The notes beneath the pieces are model-generated. The model was not told the origin of the DNA and did not search any database. It worked only from the letters and a program-made list of their open reading frames with translations. From assembly GCA_032164245.1 (NCBI GenBank), contig JAVMKO010000001.1:19133603-19197602 (forward strand): a stretch of 64,000 nt of DNA. The letters run 5' to 3'. This DNA comes from Sternotherus odoratus. Its lineage: Eukaryota > Chordata > Testudines > Kinosternidae. Shown in pieces: positions 1 to 11,399 of the stretch; position 1 is the first letter of the stretch; each line of letters begins with the position of its first letter. Position numbers and translations under genes: made by a program.

Positions 1-698
1 TGCTGCTGATGTGAATGTGTGTGAGAGAGAGGCGGGGGGAGGAGGGTCTGCTGCTGTCTGAACTTACGAGACAGCATGTGACACATTCTCTGCCCCCAAA
101 ACACACTGTGTCTCCCCCCACATACACAACACACTCCCTGTCACATTCCATGCCCCCCACCGATTTGAAAAGCAAGTTGCAGCCACTTGCACACTGGGAT
201 AGCTACCACAATGCACTATTCTCTGTGGCATTGCAAGAGCTTCTAATGTTGCAATGCCAGTGCGCTTGCAGCTGACAATGTAAACATAGGTCAGCGTTTT
301 CCCTGCTGTAGTCTCTGAAGCCTAGTTTAACTCCTAGCACTCTACATCTGCAAATGTAGCCAAGCCAAGGGACTGCACTGGGCAGGAGCTAAGAAGGAGG
401 AGCAGACAGCGAAATTGTATGGGGCAGCCACAGGTTGAAGCAGGCCCTGGTGGTTTTGGCTTTGCTCATCTGGCCTTTACTGAGTCTCTCTGGAATAATG
501 AATGAGATTGTAGGTGAGTGGGGATTAACTTGCAAATAATAATTGAGCCTCAAACTGTGTGTTTTGGCTCATTTTTATTTGTAGATAGATGTAGTTACTG
601 CATTTTTCCCAAATGACAGGTATTTGTTATATTTATATTCCCAAGTATTGCTCAGTGCTCACAAAAGAAGAGGAAACATCTGTAAAGGCAACCTGGCT
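1..698. other. Unclassified repeat-like DNA at window edge
   Basis: No gene is visible. The first ~350 bases (alternating C-rich and GT/GA-rich stretches, then a segment around 170-300 with 'cacactgggatagctacc') read like the interior of a turtle DNA transposon whose end lies outside the window, but no terminal repeat is visible to prove it. Bases 350-698 hold nothing I recognise. An 86-codon open frame near the start is low-complexity and has no coding signature. Confidence 0.25.
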
Positions 699-806
699 TG
701 CATCCGACCTGACTGCTTGCATCCGACGAAGTGGGTATTAGCCCATGAAAGCTTATGCTTCAATACTTTAGTTAGTCTTTAAGGTGCCACAGGACTCTTT
801 GTTACC
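699..806 (+). repeat. Penelope-like element 3' tail
   Basis: The block reads 'gcatccgacgaagtgggta', then 'cccatgaaagcttatgct', then 'tagtctttaaggtgccac'. The same ordered trio occurs at 2175-2262, 5880-5965 and 27340-27480. In the 5.2-6.0 kb copy it lies directly behind a GIY-YIG endonuclease frame, which identifies it as the 3' non-coding tail of a Penelope-like retroelement. Here only the tail remains. Confidence 0.7.
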
Positions 807-829
807 TCTGCGACCTGGTAGATACCAAG

Positions 830-1039
830 GGCAGGTTTACACTACCTGCTGTATCAGCAGGTAGCGATCGATCTTTTGGGGGTCAATTTATTGCGTCTAA
901 TCTAGACATGATAAATCAGTCCCCGGTACTATACCATCGCGAAAGGCGCAGGCGGAGTCGGCAGGGAGCGGCAGCAGTCGAATCAGCGCCATGAAGATGT
1001 GTATCTTAGGTTGATCCCCCCGCAGTGTAGACCAGGGCC
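830..1039. mobile_element. Harbinger-like MITE
   Basis: A nonautonomous DNA element of about 210 bp. The left end is 'ggcaggtttacactacc' and the right end is 'gtgtagaccagggcc', an imperfect terminal inverted repeat of the GG...TCTACAC type also seen on the full Harbinger at 55965-60246. The flanking triplet aag at 827-829 is repeated at 1040-1042, fitting a 3-bp target duplication. It lies between a PLE tail and a PLE endonuclease fragment. There is no coding capacity. Confidence 0.6.
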
Positions 1040-1055
1040 AAGATTGCACACATTT

Positions 1056-1313
1056 TATTTAATAAATGGACACAAATCTGACATCAGGAATCATAACATT
1101 CAAAACCCAGTAGGAGAACACTTCAATCTTCCTGGCCATTCCATTAAGGATTTGATGGTGTCAGTTTTGAAACAGAAAAACTTCCAAAACAGACTCCAAC
1201 GAGAAACTGAGGAACTGGAATTAATTTTCAAATTGGACACAATAAACCAAGGGCTAAACAGAATTTGTGAATGGTTCTCTCATTACACGAATCGATTGCA
1301 TTTCCCTAGTTAA
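1056..1313 (+). pseudogene. PLE GIY-YIG endonuclease C-terminal remnant
   Basis: The translated frame contains 'INGHKSDIRNHNIQNPVGEH', then 'FNLPGHSIKDL' and a basic stretch ending with QNRLQRETEE. These match the second half of the PLE-type GIY-YIG domain: the histidine after the helix Arg, the VGEHFN segment with the expected catalytic Glu, and the GHS(I) motif. The GIY and YIG motifs themselves are missing because the 5' side is truncated. This is a fragment of a selfish element, not a host gene. Confidence 0.65.
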
Positions 1314-1440
1314 TTTACCTTCAATAGGTGTTATCTACTGCCAGACGCAGAAATCCATTTCAAAAAGTATTTTTTTCTCCTGCTGATAATGGCCCATCCA
1401 TATTAAACAGCCTCTTTGAATTGGTATGCTAATGTACAAC

Positions 1441-2110
1441 TGTAGCGGGGTGACCACCCGCTCCCTGCCTCTTGGGGCTGGGATAGCCCAGGGAAGGGGT
1501 TGTGGCCAGGAGCCAGCAAACTCCCAGGCCTGATTAGGGAGTAGGCTCAGCTGGGTGGCCACGTCCCAAAGGCCTGATAAGAGGGCTGTGAGACAGACAG
1601 AGTCAGTCTCCTCTGTAGGCAGAGGAGGACAGGCCTAGCTGCGGGGAGGCCTTAAACAGGGTACCTAGACTGGTGCAGGGCTGGGGCCAGGCGGTAGGAG
1701 CTGAGGGAAGCTCGAGCCTGGGAGCCCCAGGCTGCTGGGCCTAGTAGAAGTCCCGATCAGGGGTACTGGGGTTGCAGGGGGCAGCCCAGGGCTAGCAAGG
1801 GAAGCAGCAGGCCAAACCCCCCTTGCAGGTGATGAGCAGCCATGATACTGCAGTCTGCCTCAGTGAGCGGAGGCAAGTGGTGACTGTCAGTGGCAAAGTC
1901 TGAGGCGAGGTGGGGACAGTGGTGGAGGGTTCCCCGGGGAGGGGACCCTTAGACTTGTGGGGGTTCTGCAGGGGTGCAGCACCCTCAAGGGACACGGGGC
2001 CAGAGTAGGAGTGGGACATCGGCCGGCAGAGGGCGCTCCAGAGGCTGGAAAAGCTAATTCCCAAGACAACCAGCGGGAGGCACCGCCGGGTGAGTGGCCG
2101 ATGTGGTACA
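1441..2110 (+). mobile_element. Solo LTR inserted in a PLE
   Basis: A 670-bp block begins TGTAGC and ends GGTACA (short inverted TGTA...TACA ends) and is flanked on both sides by the perfect 5-bp duplication acaac (1436-1440 and 2111-2115). This is the signature of a solo LTR of a Gypsy- or ERV-type element. It is GC-rich, with a segment 'gagggcgctccagaggctgg' near the 3' end that recurs in modified form in the LTR-like block at 23240-24171. No internal retroelement genes adjoin it. Orientation is inferred from the related copy, which has a better TATA-like box on the + strand. Confidence 0.75.
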
Positions 2111-2265
2111 ACAACTTTTTTTTTTTTTTGCTTTCTGTGTGTATAAATGCATCTTACTTCTGTTCCATTCTATGCATCCGATGAAGAGGGCTATAGTGCA
2201 CAAAAGCTTATGCAGAAATAAACTGGTTAGTCTCTAAGGTGCTACAAAGTCTTCCTCATCTTATT

Positions 2266-3520
2266 TTATTTATTGTAGAAAGTGTCCTCTGGACACTTAA
2301 ATCCAAATTAAGCCTTGATTTGGTTCATAGTTCTTATGCTGTCTCTCTGGAAAGGGATGAATTTCCCCTTTATGGAATAAGTAGAGTATCCTAATTAAAT
2401 CCTTAGTTCAAAATATGAATTCACACAAAAAACTTACATCTCCTAGCTAGCAATTGTACCAGACTCTCATCCTCTATAGATCATATAGACACTGAGCGGT
2501 ATGTCACAAGAGCACAGCTTAAATTTTGTGAAGGCTTTGACCCATATCTGAATCTAACCTTTGGAACTGGTGCCCAACCCTGATATTAACAGCACTAGGA
2601 TTCTTTACTGTAACTGGCCATCTTTGTGGGAGAAAATAGCAGCTAGCCAGCTTCTGCAGAGTGAGAAGTATTAAAGATACTGGGCTATTTTTTTCAGTTG
2701 CACAAGCAATCCTCAGAAGAACACCAAGAAAGTGGGCCAAGGTTGTTTGGCTTTTGTCATCATGCTTTAACCCTCTTGTTCTGAGCATGTACAAAGAATA
2801 TAAATTGGGAGGCACTCTTTAGTATTAAATTCCAGAACAGTGTGTGAAAGGGTAAAGGAAAATGTTAAGGAATCAGCCTTATAAAGAAATGCTATCTGAA
2901 TATCATCAGTGGATTGGGCAGTAAGCAAAGGGAAAGCTCTGAAGCACTGAAGTGGCAGAAAAATCAGAAGAAAAGTAAAGACACAAGTGCACAGAGACAC
3001 TAAAAATGCCAAACAAAATTAAGAAAGGAGGAGGAAAGGGACATATTAAAGTCATCAGATCAAATGTGGGCCAAAATTTAGATATTGTAACGTGCGGCAT
3101 TTGCCAAGCCTACGGTAAAACTAATTTTAAAAATTAAGTTAATTAAGTTAATATAATAGTCAGTGTTGCCACTACCGCCTCATGATTTTATTGCAAGCCT
3201 GAAAATACTTTGTTTGTTTCCTACAGGCCCCAGCTCACATGCTCAAGTGAGAATCTCAGCTTGCTTTTGAAAAAAGGTAAGTTTCTAGCCATCATGGTTA
3301 TGGAGAAGAGCTTAAATAGATCCCTGTGACAAGATAGTCCACTCACCGCTAGGATAGCACCTCCTTGTGACCACTCTGGGAAATAGCTCACAAGGTCAAT
3401 GCCCCTTCCCATGGTTGTACAACAGAAGAAGGGGATGCCGTCCTTACAGAAACAATTGATACATCAGGAAATGCACACACAGAATACTTACAAGAAGTAG
3501 CAGTAAAAGCTATAATAAAC
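2266..3520. other. AT-rich region with no recognised gene
   Basis: No intact coding sequence is seen. The short open frames on both strands lack codon structure. The part from about 3000 to 3520 may be the decayed 5' part of the hAT transposase recognised just downstream, since it includes 'gtaacgtgcggcatttgcc', but I cannot align a BED finger or a clear frame. Confidence 0.3.
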
Positions 3521-3524
3521 GGTG

Positions 3525-4525
3525 AAAAAAAATCAAATGTCTAGTACGCAGCTTGGTCACAGACAATGCTGCCACTGCATCCAAGAGGAGAAATTATTTA
3601 GAAGCAAGTGAAGAGTCCCAAGCTAATAACATATGGTTTCAGTGCTCATTTGATGCACCTCCTACCTAACGAGTTCAGTGTTCCAGAAATAAAGGCTAAT
3701 GTTGAAATTGCAAAATACTTCTGTAACAACTACTTTGCAGCAGCTGCTGCTCTGAAAAAAGTGGGAGGAACCAAGCTAACTCTCCCACGAGACATGTGAT
3801 GGAACTCAGTAGTGGACTGTTTGGAGCACTGTCTCAAGAACTGGCTTAATCTGGTGACAGTTTGTGAACAAAATTGTGAAAAAAATAGATGGCAACATTG
3901 GGTTTAAGAGAAATGTTGAACACATGCTGAGTACCCTGAAGCCTATTTCTGTAGTCTTGAACAAAATGCAGGGAAATAGCTGTTTTATTGATGAGGCTGT
4001 TGAAATTTAGAAGGAACTGATTGAGATCTTAAAAAGAGAAATATGCAGTGACAGAGTTAAATTACAAACATTAAGAAAATGAACAAGACAAGCACTATCT
4101 CCAGCTCATTTTCTTGCAAATTTTCTCAATACTTGGTACCAGGGTCAAACCTTAACTGCTGAAGAAAAGGAGTTGCCTATGACATGGACATCCAGCAATC
4201 ATTCCTCCATAATGCCAACTATAATAAACTTCAGAGCTAAGAGTGAACCATTCAAGAACTATATGTTTGCTGATATGTTTTAAAGAAAGTCCCACCAGTG
4301 AACGGAGTGGAAGTCACTTAAGCACTTGGATTGAGAGACTGTTGAAGTGATAATCTCACTAACCACAGTAGCTTCTTCTGCTGATATAGAAAGAATATTT
4401 TCTTCCTTTGGACTAAGCCATTGCAAATTGATAAATTGTTTGGGACCTGGAAAAGCAGGAAAGCTTGTTTTTCTTTTCCAAATTATAAACAAATAGGAAA
4501 ATGAAGGTGAAGACAACTGAGTTAG
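3525..4525 (+). pseudogene. hAT transposase pseudogene
   Basis: Read in shifting + frames, the segment gives a recognisable hAT catalytic-core and dimerisation sequence. It starts with LVTDNAA (a catalytic-Asp motif, about 3550), followed by CSAH-like 'FSAHLMHLLPNEFSVPEI', KKVGGTKLTLPRDM (about 3760) and NSVVDCLEH-like residues. Near the end are 'VASSADIERIFSSFGL' and 'GPGKAGKLVFLFQI' (about 4365-4490), the C-terminal hAT dimerisation region. Several stop codons and frameshifts interrupt it, for example the TGA just after the RDM motif where an Arg codon is expected. It is an ancient, non-functional transposase and not a host gene. Confidence 0.75.
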
Positions 4526-5182
4526 CTGCAGAAGCCAATATTTTAAGGTTCTCATGTTGACCTGGCTGACAGTCAATTTAATTTTTGTTTTCTTTTCTTT
4601 AATATTTCATTTAACTATTTTAGTTGCAACAATTTTAACAAAAACAAACCTGATTTTAAAAAGCCTGAATGTTTAACTAAATTCAAAAATTCATATGCTT
4701 GTTTTGTTAAAATAATATATGTTTGCTGGTGAAGAAAAAAATCCAGAATACGTAACGTTGTTGTATTAGTTAAATAAAACAATGTAAATATCTGTCTGGT
4801 TATGTTCTCCTCCTAATTCAGCCTGGAAAGAAAATCCTCCAAATATTAATGATTAATCTGTTGAATTAGAGATAGTTCACCTCCCAATGACTTCATAAAT
4901 ATCTGCTTAAATTATCTTTGGTAAATGAAATAACCAAATAATCATTCATTTACTGATATAGCTGTAAAACGAATCTGAAAAGTTTTCAAAATGAATCACT
5001 TTATAAATGTATAAGTGTGTACCTTGTAAAAATGATACCTAAATCTATCTCTCAATTGTGAAGAATATGTATTATGGTTATAACAATCAACAAGAATGCA
5101 CTTTTATGTAGAAATCCATGATTAAATTGAGTGTTCCTGACTAGTGATTTAAATCAATTTGATTTAAATCAAATCCACCCTG
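3525..5182 (+). mobile_element. 3' part of a decayed hAT transposon
   Basis: A broken transposase frame (3525-4525) is followed by about 650 bp of AT-rich 3' DNA. It ends with 'gatttaaatcaaatccaccc' plus tg, giving a terminal ccaccctg at 5182, which is the inverted hAT CAGGGTGG end. Just inside the end, two copies of gatttaaatc form a subterminal palindrome (5149-5170). The matching left end was not found, so the copy is 5' truncated or its 5' end is unrecognisable. A PLE fragment starts immediately after the right end. Confidence 0.65.
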
Positions 5183-5189
5183 CAGGAAA

Positions 5190-5966
5190 ACAATCCTCCA
5201 CTCTAACAGGCCTTCAGAAGCAGGCCAATCCTTGATTACAGATGGCCCCCTAGCCTGAAGCAAATACTCACGACACCACAGAAACACTAACTCAGGAACC
5301 AATCCCTGTAATAAACCCCATTGCCTTCTCTGTCCCCATATCTACTCTAGCGACACCATCATAAGATCCAACAACACCAGCCACATCAACAGGGGCTCAT
5401 TCACCTGCACATCTACTAATGTGATATATGCCATCATATGCCAGCAATACCCCTCTGCCATGTACACTGGCCAAACCAGACAGTCTCTACATGAAAGGAT
5501 AAATACACACAAATCAGACATCAGGAATGGTAACATACCAAAGTCAGTAGGAGAACACTTCAATTTCCCTGGACATTCAATAACAGATTTAAAAGTAGCC
5601 GTTCTTCAACAAAAAACCTTCAAAAACAGACTTCAGTGAGAAACTTCAGACCTACAATTCTTTTGCAATTTGGGCTTGAATAGGGACTGGGAGTAGCTGA
5701 CTCACTACAAAAGCAATTTTCCCTCTCTTGGTATTGACATCCATCAGTTATTGAGAGTGGACCACGTCCACCATGACTGAATTGGCCCTGTCATCCCTGC
5801 TTTTTCAATTGTGAGGTAACTTCCTTCCTTCATGTGTCAGTTCATATTTATTCCTGTATCTGTAATTTTCACTCCAGGCATCTGAAGAAGAGGGGTTTTT
5901 ACCCATGAAAGCTTATGCCAAATCTGTTAGTCTTTAAGGTGCCACCGGACTTCTTGTTGTTTTTAA
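5190..5966 (+). mobile_element. Penelope-like element, linker, GIY-YIG and 3' tail
   Basis: This is the best preserved PLE piece in the window. It starts with a degenerate linker (RWPPSLKQIL-like, about 5238-5275), continues through the endonuclease frame (5421-5639), a decayed 3' part, and the diagnostic tail: 'catctgaagaagaggggttt', 'cccatgaaagcttatgcc' and 'gttagtctttaaggtgccac' (5878-5945). The reverse transcriptase portion is absent. PLEs commonly integrate as 5'-truncated copies, which fits. Confidence 0.75.
5421..5639 (+). pseudogene. PLE GIY-YIG endonuclease domain
   Basis: The domain runs uninterrupted for 72 codons. It shows the GIY-like motif IYAIIC, the YIG-like motif MYTGQT, the helix Arg in SLHERINTHKSDIR, and the SVGEHFNFPGHS segment with the expected catalytic Glu. 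This layout is that of the C-terminal endonuclease of Penelope-like retroelements, which cut target DNA. The open frame begins at an internal Met; the true protein would have started far upstream with a reverse transcriptase that is not here. It has no host neighbours and is probably inert. Confidence 0.75.
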
Positions 5967-6870
5967 AGTCAAATAAACAATCTCACCTGAGAGGAAAGCG
6001 TCCTGTTTAGAAAACTGTAATGTGGTTCTACTCCAAGTTTCTTGATATGGTACCAGATTTCTTTGACATGGGGACATGCATCCTCATCTGAGAAGCAAGC
6101 TCTTGACTACCAAAGCAGACAGGCCTGAATTGACAAGATGAGGTCAAATGGAGGTAGGAATTTTCCACTTTTTCATCCCTTATCCATGGTATTTTCTCAC
6201 TTAGGCACCAGTAGAGGATTCCAACATTTTCAATCCCAGCCTAAGCCATGGCAAGTACCTGAAAGAAGAGTGCAAGCAGTTTCTTCTTCTTCTTCTTCCC
6301 CTTATCCCATCAAGTGGGGTCAGGTCATTGTGCAAGCATTTGCCATCTTTGCCTGTCTGAGGCAGCACTAATGTCCACCTATTTACCATCATCTTTGATG
6401 CAATCCATCCATTACTTCTTTGGCTTTCCTCAGAGACTCCCTCCTGCCACCATCTCCTGCTATGCTATCTTCATTCATCTTCTACATGTGTCTGAACCAG
6501 CAAAGTTGGTCAGCCACATCACAGACTTTGACTTCCACCTTACACTTTCATTTTGAAATCTGTCTCTTCATGTAACTTCTTTTATGGGGCAAAGACACCT
6601 CAAACACCTGTAAGTGTTGAACCTCCTTTCTCTTCATTATCCGTACATCTGCACCACACAGCATTACAGGGCACACCGTTGTTCTATACACTTAAGTCTC
6701 AGTGGCACACACAACCCCTGAGATGGTGTTCCGCTCTCTCCAATATGGACTGTAGCTCAGGTTCAAGCTCACCCTCTTCCATGACCAGCCATCAAGGCAC
6801 TTGTACTGGTCAGTCTGGTTTTGTTTCACTCCATTAATCTTTATGTCCCATTTCCTTGTGGCACCTCACC

Positions 6871-7074
6871 TCACATGACCTCAGTCTGAGTCATGGTCAT
6901 ATTCATCCCAGGCCAGTTTGGCTGGTTATTCCACTGGTTTGCTATTTCCTCCAGGTCTTCTTTTGAGAATGCCCATAGTACTATTTTGTCTGCATATAGC
7001 AGTATGACATTCCAAGGCGCAGTCCAGACCCGTGAGGGGCTGTCATCCCTGCTCTGCAACTTTGGATGCCTCAC
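6871..7074 (-). pseudogene. RTE-like reverse transcriptase fragment
   Basis: A 67-codon minus-strand frame carries DDSPSRVWTAPWNVILLYAD followed by KIVLWAFSKEDLEEIANQWN and a TQTEVM end. The pattern (LLYAD, hydrophobic strand, S.EDLE helix, then .TEVM) is the catalytic palm and thumb start of RTE-clade reverse transcriptases. The second catalytic Asp of YADD is replaced by Lys, so the enzyme would be inactive even without the surrounding stops. Confidence 0.6.
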
Positions 7075-7084
7075 AATGTTTTGC

Positions 7085-7865
7085 TGCTGTAGCTTCTAGC
7101 TGGACTGCTCACAAACAGCCAAACAATATGCATGTCACACCCTGGATATTTGTGTATAGCTACAGCCCTGCGCCAGCAGCTGTGATCCCAGTATTGTGTC
7201 AGCAAACACCAACCACACTCTCGCTCCTGCCAGCCTTGGTTATTACTTGCAGGGTAACCCCAACACACTCCCAGTCCCAAATTTTCCCCCCAAAAAATGT
7301 GTGTTCTGTAATGTCCAACCCTCTCCTGGACTGCTCAGATATTTGAGGTCTCTTGTCCCTATAAGGGAACAATAAATAAGAACCTGCCACCTTTAATGAA
7401 GTTACCCACACAGCTCACAATATTAGATTAGTTTTGATTAAAGAATAAAACAAGTTTATTTAACAAAAAAGAGAGAATTTTAAGTGATTGCAAGTATTAA
7501 GAAATTAAAGTCAGAAATGGTTACAAGAAAAATAATGATAAAAATTTCCTAGGGCTAAACTTAAGAAACTAGACTTGTTTCAAGGTAAAATTCTCACCAG
7601 TTTTTTGGTACATTTTCAGTACAGTCCAACAAATGTTTCTTTTGTCTTTCTAGGTGAAGAGAGAGAGATGGAAAGGGAGAGGTCACTTGCGGTGTTTTTG
7701 CTTCTCACTTTCATAGTTCAGTCACCTTTTGAAATACATTTTCTTGAGAGTGACCCCTAGAGAAAGTTATTTTCAGCTGGGATCAAGGAGATATAGAGTC
7801 TGGTGGGGAAGAAGTGTTAAACTGTATGAATACAGTGTGTGTACTGTATGAATATAGGGGTGCAT
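7085..7865. repeat. Unclassified repeat inserted in the RTE LINE
   Basis: RTE reverse transcriptase similarity stops at about 7080 and resumes at about 7870. The intervening ~780 bp is different in composition: pyrimidine-rich to 7380, then strongly A-rich with 'aagtttatttaacaaaaaag' and 'tcagaaatggttacaagaaa'. I recognise this as a repeat-like segment of reptile genomes (possibly an LTR), but no clear ends or duplications were found. Confidence 0.35.
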
Positions 7866-9290
7866 TCAGTCGCAAGCAGCTTATCTTTTCCCATTGGGAT
7901 CTTCCTGCTGACATAGACTATCAATATGATAAACACCAGCATACTGAGGGCTGACCTATGGTGCAGTGTAACTTTCACTTCAGAAGGAACCTGTCATCTC
8001 AAAACATGTTCAGATCACTGTTTTAGGTGATCAATATAAGGCATTCACCCTAGTTATTAAATCCTCAAGCACTCCATATTTCCACAGCTCTGGTGTGAAC
8101 ATCCTTCTGTCCACTTCATTGTATGCCTCCCCAAGGCCTATAAAAGCCCAGAAGCTATCCGATTGGTGGTCTAGTCATTTCTGTATCCCTTGCCAAATTA
8201 CAAAAAATGGCATCTGTGGTTCCTAGTTCTTTCCTAAACCTGAATTGTTCTTGTTTGAGGAGTGTGCACTCACTTTGGCCTTCCTTATTGCCCACGTGGA
8301 AGCTCACTTGGTTTGTTGTATTCCTTTTAATCTCCATTCAATGGATTAATTTCTTTTTTTCTTTACACAAAATTTTCTTAGTTTGGATCACTATTAATAT
8401 TCCATCAGACCACCTCCACTCCTCTCTTTCCTTTGTTTTTTCCCAGCTACATCATCCACAAGCCTCATCCACCACTGCAATCCATGTTCTTTTGAGGTGG
8501 TTCCACTTGTCATCAGTTCATGCCAAATCTGTTTACAGGCACCTACCAGGAACTGATTGCAAAAAACATCTTTGCCACACTTCTCTCTAACTTTCTGTAC
8601 TTTGATCTTGTTTCTTTTCAGCTGAGCTACCTCTTTGCCCAACACTCTGCAGCAATCTTTGCTTCAAGGCCTTTGTGTTACAGTAGTACCAACTATCTAG
8701 GTATCCTTTTGCAGTCCATAATTTGAAACCACTGAGATTTTATCACCAATATCATTTCAATTTTGCTGTCATCTATTGACTGGCAAAACACAGGTCTAGA
8801 AGCACTTTTCCTTCCTAATTCCTAGAGCCTAAACCTATTTCATGCACACTTCTGTTTTTGTTTTTGTGTGCAGTAAAGTTGCCCGGTACCAATAAAGTTG
8901 CCCGGTACCATTAGTGCCTTCAAGTCTTGACAGAAACTCTCAATGTTGACATGCATACACTGATATCACAAACATGAGACACTCTGTAATTTGGACTCAC
9001 ACAGCCACCAGTCTGTCACTTACTCTAATAACTTCATACACCATGTTCCTCAGTGTTCCTCTCTGACTCTGCCGTGCCCCCTTTTGTCATCCACGTAAAA
9101 GAGTTTCCAATCTAAGCCCAACACCTTTGCTGCATTCCCTGTCCATCGTATTTTCTGTAGACACAGAACATCAATACCGCTCCTTAGTATCATATCAGCT
9201 ACCTCCATTCATTTGCCCATCAAATTTGATGTATTTACTGTTACTACTTTTCTGATAAACAATTTTAACTTCATTAATCCAATTGAGAAT

Positions 9291-11399
9291 AGCTTTAAAA
9301 AAAGGTTGAATCCTATAGTTGAAGAGAAACTTCTAAGCACACTAGTTGAAAAATGATCCAAGCTTGATAGTTTGTGCTGCTGCACGAGAAAAGCAAACGT
9401 TAATAGCTATATAATTGATTGCTGAAGGTGTTTATTACACATGGATAGAATTTACATTTACTTGATTATTCAACTGTTCATGGCTGCCCGGGAAGGATAG
9501 TTTTGCATCCATGATGATGAAGCCACGTATGCACATTTGTACTGTGGTATTGCTGGCACTCCAGTGGCAGAGAGAAGGAGGGAAGGAAGGGTTGGTAGCA
9601 AATAGGGCTTTTGGTTTCTGTTTAGACTTTCTGACATTTTTGGTTACTCCTTTAATCAAAACCACCATGGAGCCAGAGCTTTCAGAGGTTTGTTTCTTCA
9701 TGGAGAGCAGGAGCAATCCGAGTTGCCATAAAGCTCAGTTTTTCAATACTTGGTAAAATATTTATTTAGTGTGAATCATGCTTATCTTAACCGAAGTGCC
9801 CAGACATTTGTTATTGGATTCTAGTGTTGAGGTAGCTCAGTTTCTCTCCCACTGACGGAGGACAGGATTGGAAGAAGGGCATAAAGGAAGCACATTGGGG
9901 GAGGAAGGGGAAGGATGACAGTTCCCCCCTTGCTTGACCTAAATGGTGCCTCTGGTCTTGGCTCTACTGAAATATAACAGTGTTTAATAATGAACAACTG
10001 AATCCTCTTCACAAGAGTCCACAAGGATATTGTAGGGCAAAGTCAATCCTTACTCAATGGGAGTTTCTCTGAGAAAGGACATTATAAAAGCTGAGCAAGG
10101 ACTTCAGGAATTGGAACATAGTATCTGAACAATTGTGTCCTAGTTTCCCATCTATAAATTAGGGAAAGTAATACTCTCTTTCTCCCACCCTTTGTCTTTG
10201 TTGTATGACTGGTAGCTTTCTGGGGCAGAGACTGGCTTTCACCCATTTGTACAATGACTAGTGTACTGGGGCTGGGATGTCAACAGGGGCCACTAGGCAT
10301 TAATGAAATGCAAATAGTATGAATAAAAGTTCAGTGATTACGCAGACATTTACTAACTGTGAGAGCTACTGAAACAATTCCATAAGTGGACAACAAAGTG
10401 AACTGATAACTACTGAGTGTTACCTTTATGCAAGGGTTGCAGAGAAATACAGCCTGGCATAGGCCACCCCCGCCAGATTTCAGTGTTAAGCAAAGGACAG
10501 GAAGCCTCGGCCTCTAAAATTTAGGCCCAGCTGTTCTGGAACCAAGGAAGGTAGCCGGTGACAGCTCACAACTCCACAGCATAGACAGCACAGAGACTCC
10601 ATCATGACAACTCAGAGGAGGTGGAAACACTTGTGATGATTGAAATGAGAACCTACAACAATGCAAAACTAGGTAAGAGCCAAACAAGGCTCTTAAACTA
10701 CTAGAAACAGCATATGGGGCAAGCAGGCAGCATGCTAATACCCTGGTGATAAGAATGAGAAAGCGAGAGAGAGGGAGGAGTTGAGCTCACATCTGATGAA
10801 CAGGGAGAGGAATTCAACTAACATGTTCCTATCTGTCATCCAACAGAGACCAGGCTTGTTAACATCATGATCATGCAGCAAAACTCACTTCATTTCCTGG
10901 CTGTTTTGGGAAGGGTTTTGCTGAAGGAGCATGTGACAACATACAGGTCAGGTTGGTTTCATGGGTCGATGTTACTGTTAGTCCAGTATGGAATTATTTA
11001 TTTGTATTGGGGTGATTATTTTTATAGGAAAGCACCCAGAGATAGGATTAGATATATTTAAACTAACTAAAAGGAAGGCTTCACAGTGAGTCTGGTAGTC
11101 AACTTTGTTGAAACTTAAGATGCTTCCAACCAGTGACACATTTATTTAGATTTCTAGGTTTGGAGAACAAGCTCACAGAGGCTACTTTAATGAAGGGTTT
11201 GTATATTCCATTGTTGCCAAGATTGTAAATATATGCCCCCAAATAGCTTCACTGTACCAAACAACTTGCCCTTCTCTACCCCAAGATCTCCTCCCCAAAT
11301 AACTTATTTTGCCACCTTCTCTATTAGCTCCTTCTCTGTCCCCAAGAACCGTTCTGCTCCCTGCTTTCAACTTTCTCCAGCCCCCAGTCTTTCACTTGT
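9291..11399. other. Intergenic DNA, mostly unrecognised
   Basis: No gene was found. The segment 10140-10310 ('tttcccatctataaattagg', later 'caatgactagtgtactgggg' and a gcaaatagtatgaataa end) looks like an old amniote SINE-type repeat of the kind also seen inverted at 42715-42850. The rest shows no transposon ends, no open frame with codon structure and no RNA gene. Confidence 0.35.

Larger units (their letters stand above)
1043..2265 (+). mobile_element. Penelope-like element fragment split by an LTR
   Basis: The left part (about 1043-1440) carries a decayed endonuclease frame. The right part (2111-2265) carries the 3' tail with 'gcatccgatgaagagggct', 'aaaagcttatgcagaaata' and 'ggttagtctctaaggtgct'. 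The two halves are separated by a solo LTR at 1441-2110 flanked by the 5-bp duplication acaac, so the PLE was already in place when the LTR arrived. No reverse transcriptase domain remains, so the copy is 5' truncated and dead. Confidence 0.65.
6270..9290 (-). mobile_element. RTE-like LINE, degenerate, minus strand
   Basis: Reading the minus strand from 9290 down, one meets an endonuclease-like segment (around 9190-9060, with CLQ and RWTGNAAKVLG-like residues), a linker rich in Lys/Arg (8645-8394), and reverse transcriptase pieces including ILLYADKIVLWAFSKEDLEE (7000-6940), where the usual YADD reads YADK. The element ends near a run of gaa triplets on the minus strand (6277-6297), a tail typical of RTE/BovB-type LINEs. 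Stops and frameshifts are frequent, and another repeat interrupts it at about 7085-7865. The copy is dead. The exact clade (RTE, RTE-X or BovB) cannot be settled by eye. Confidence 0.6.
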
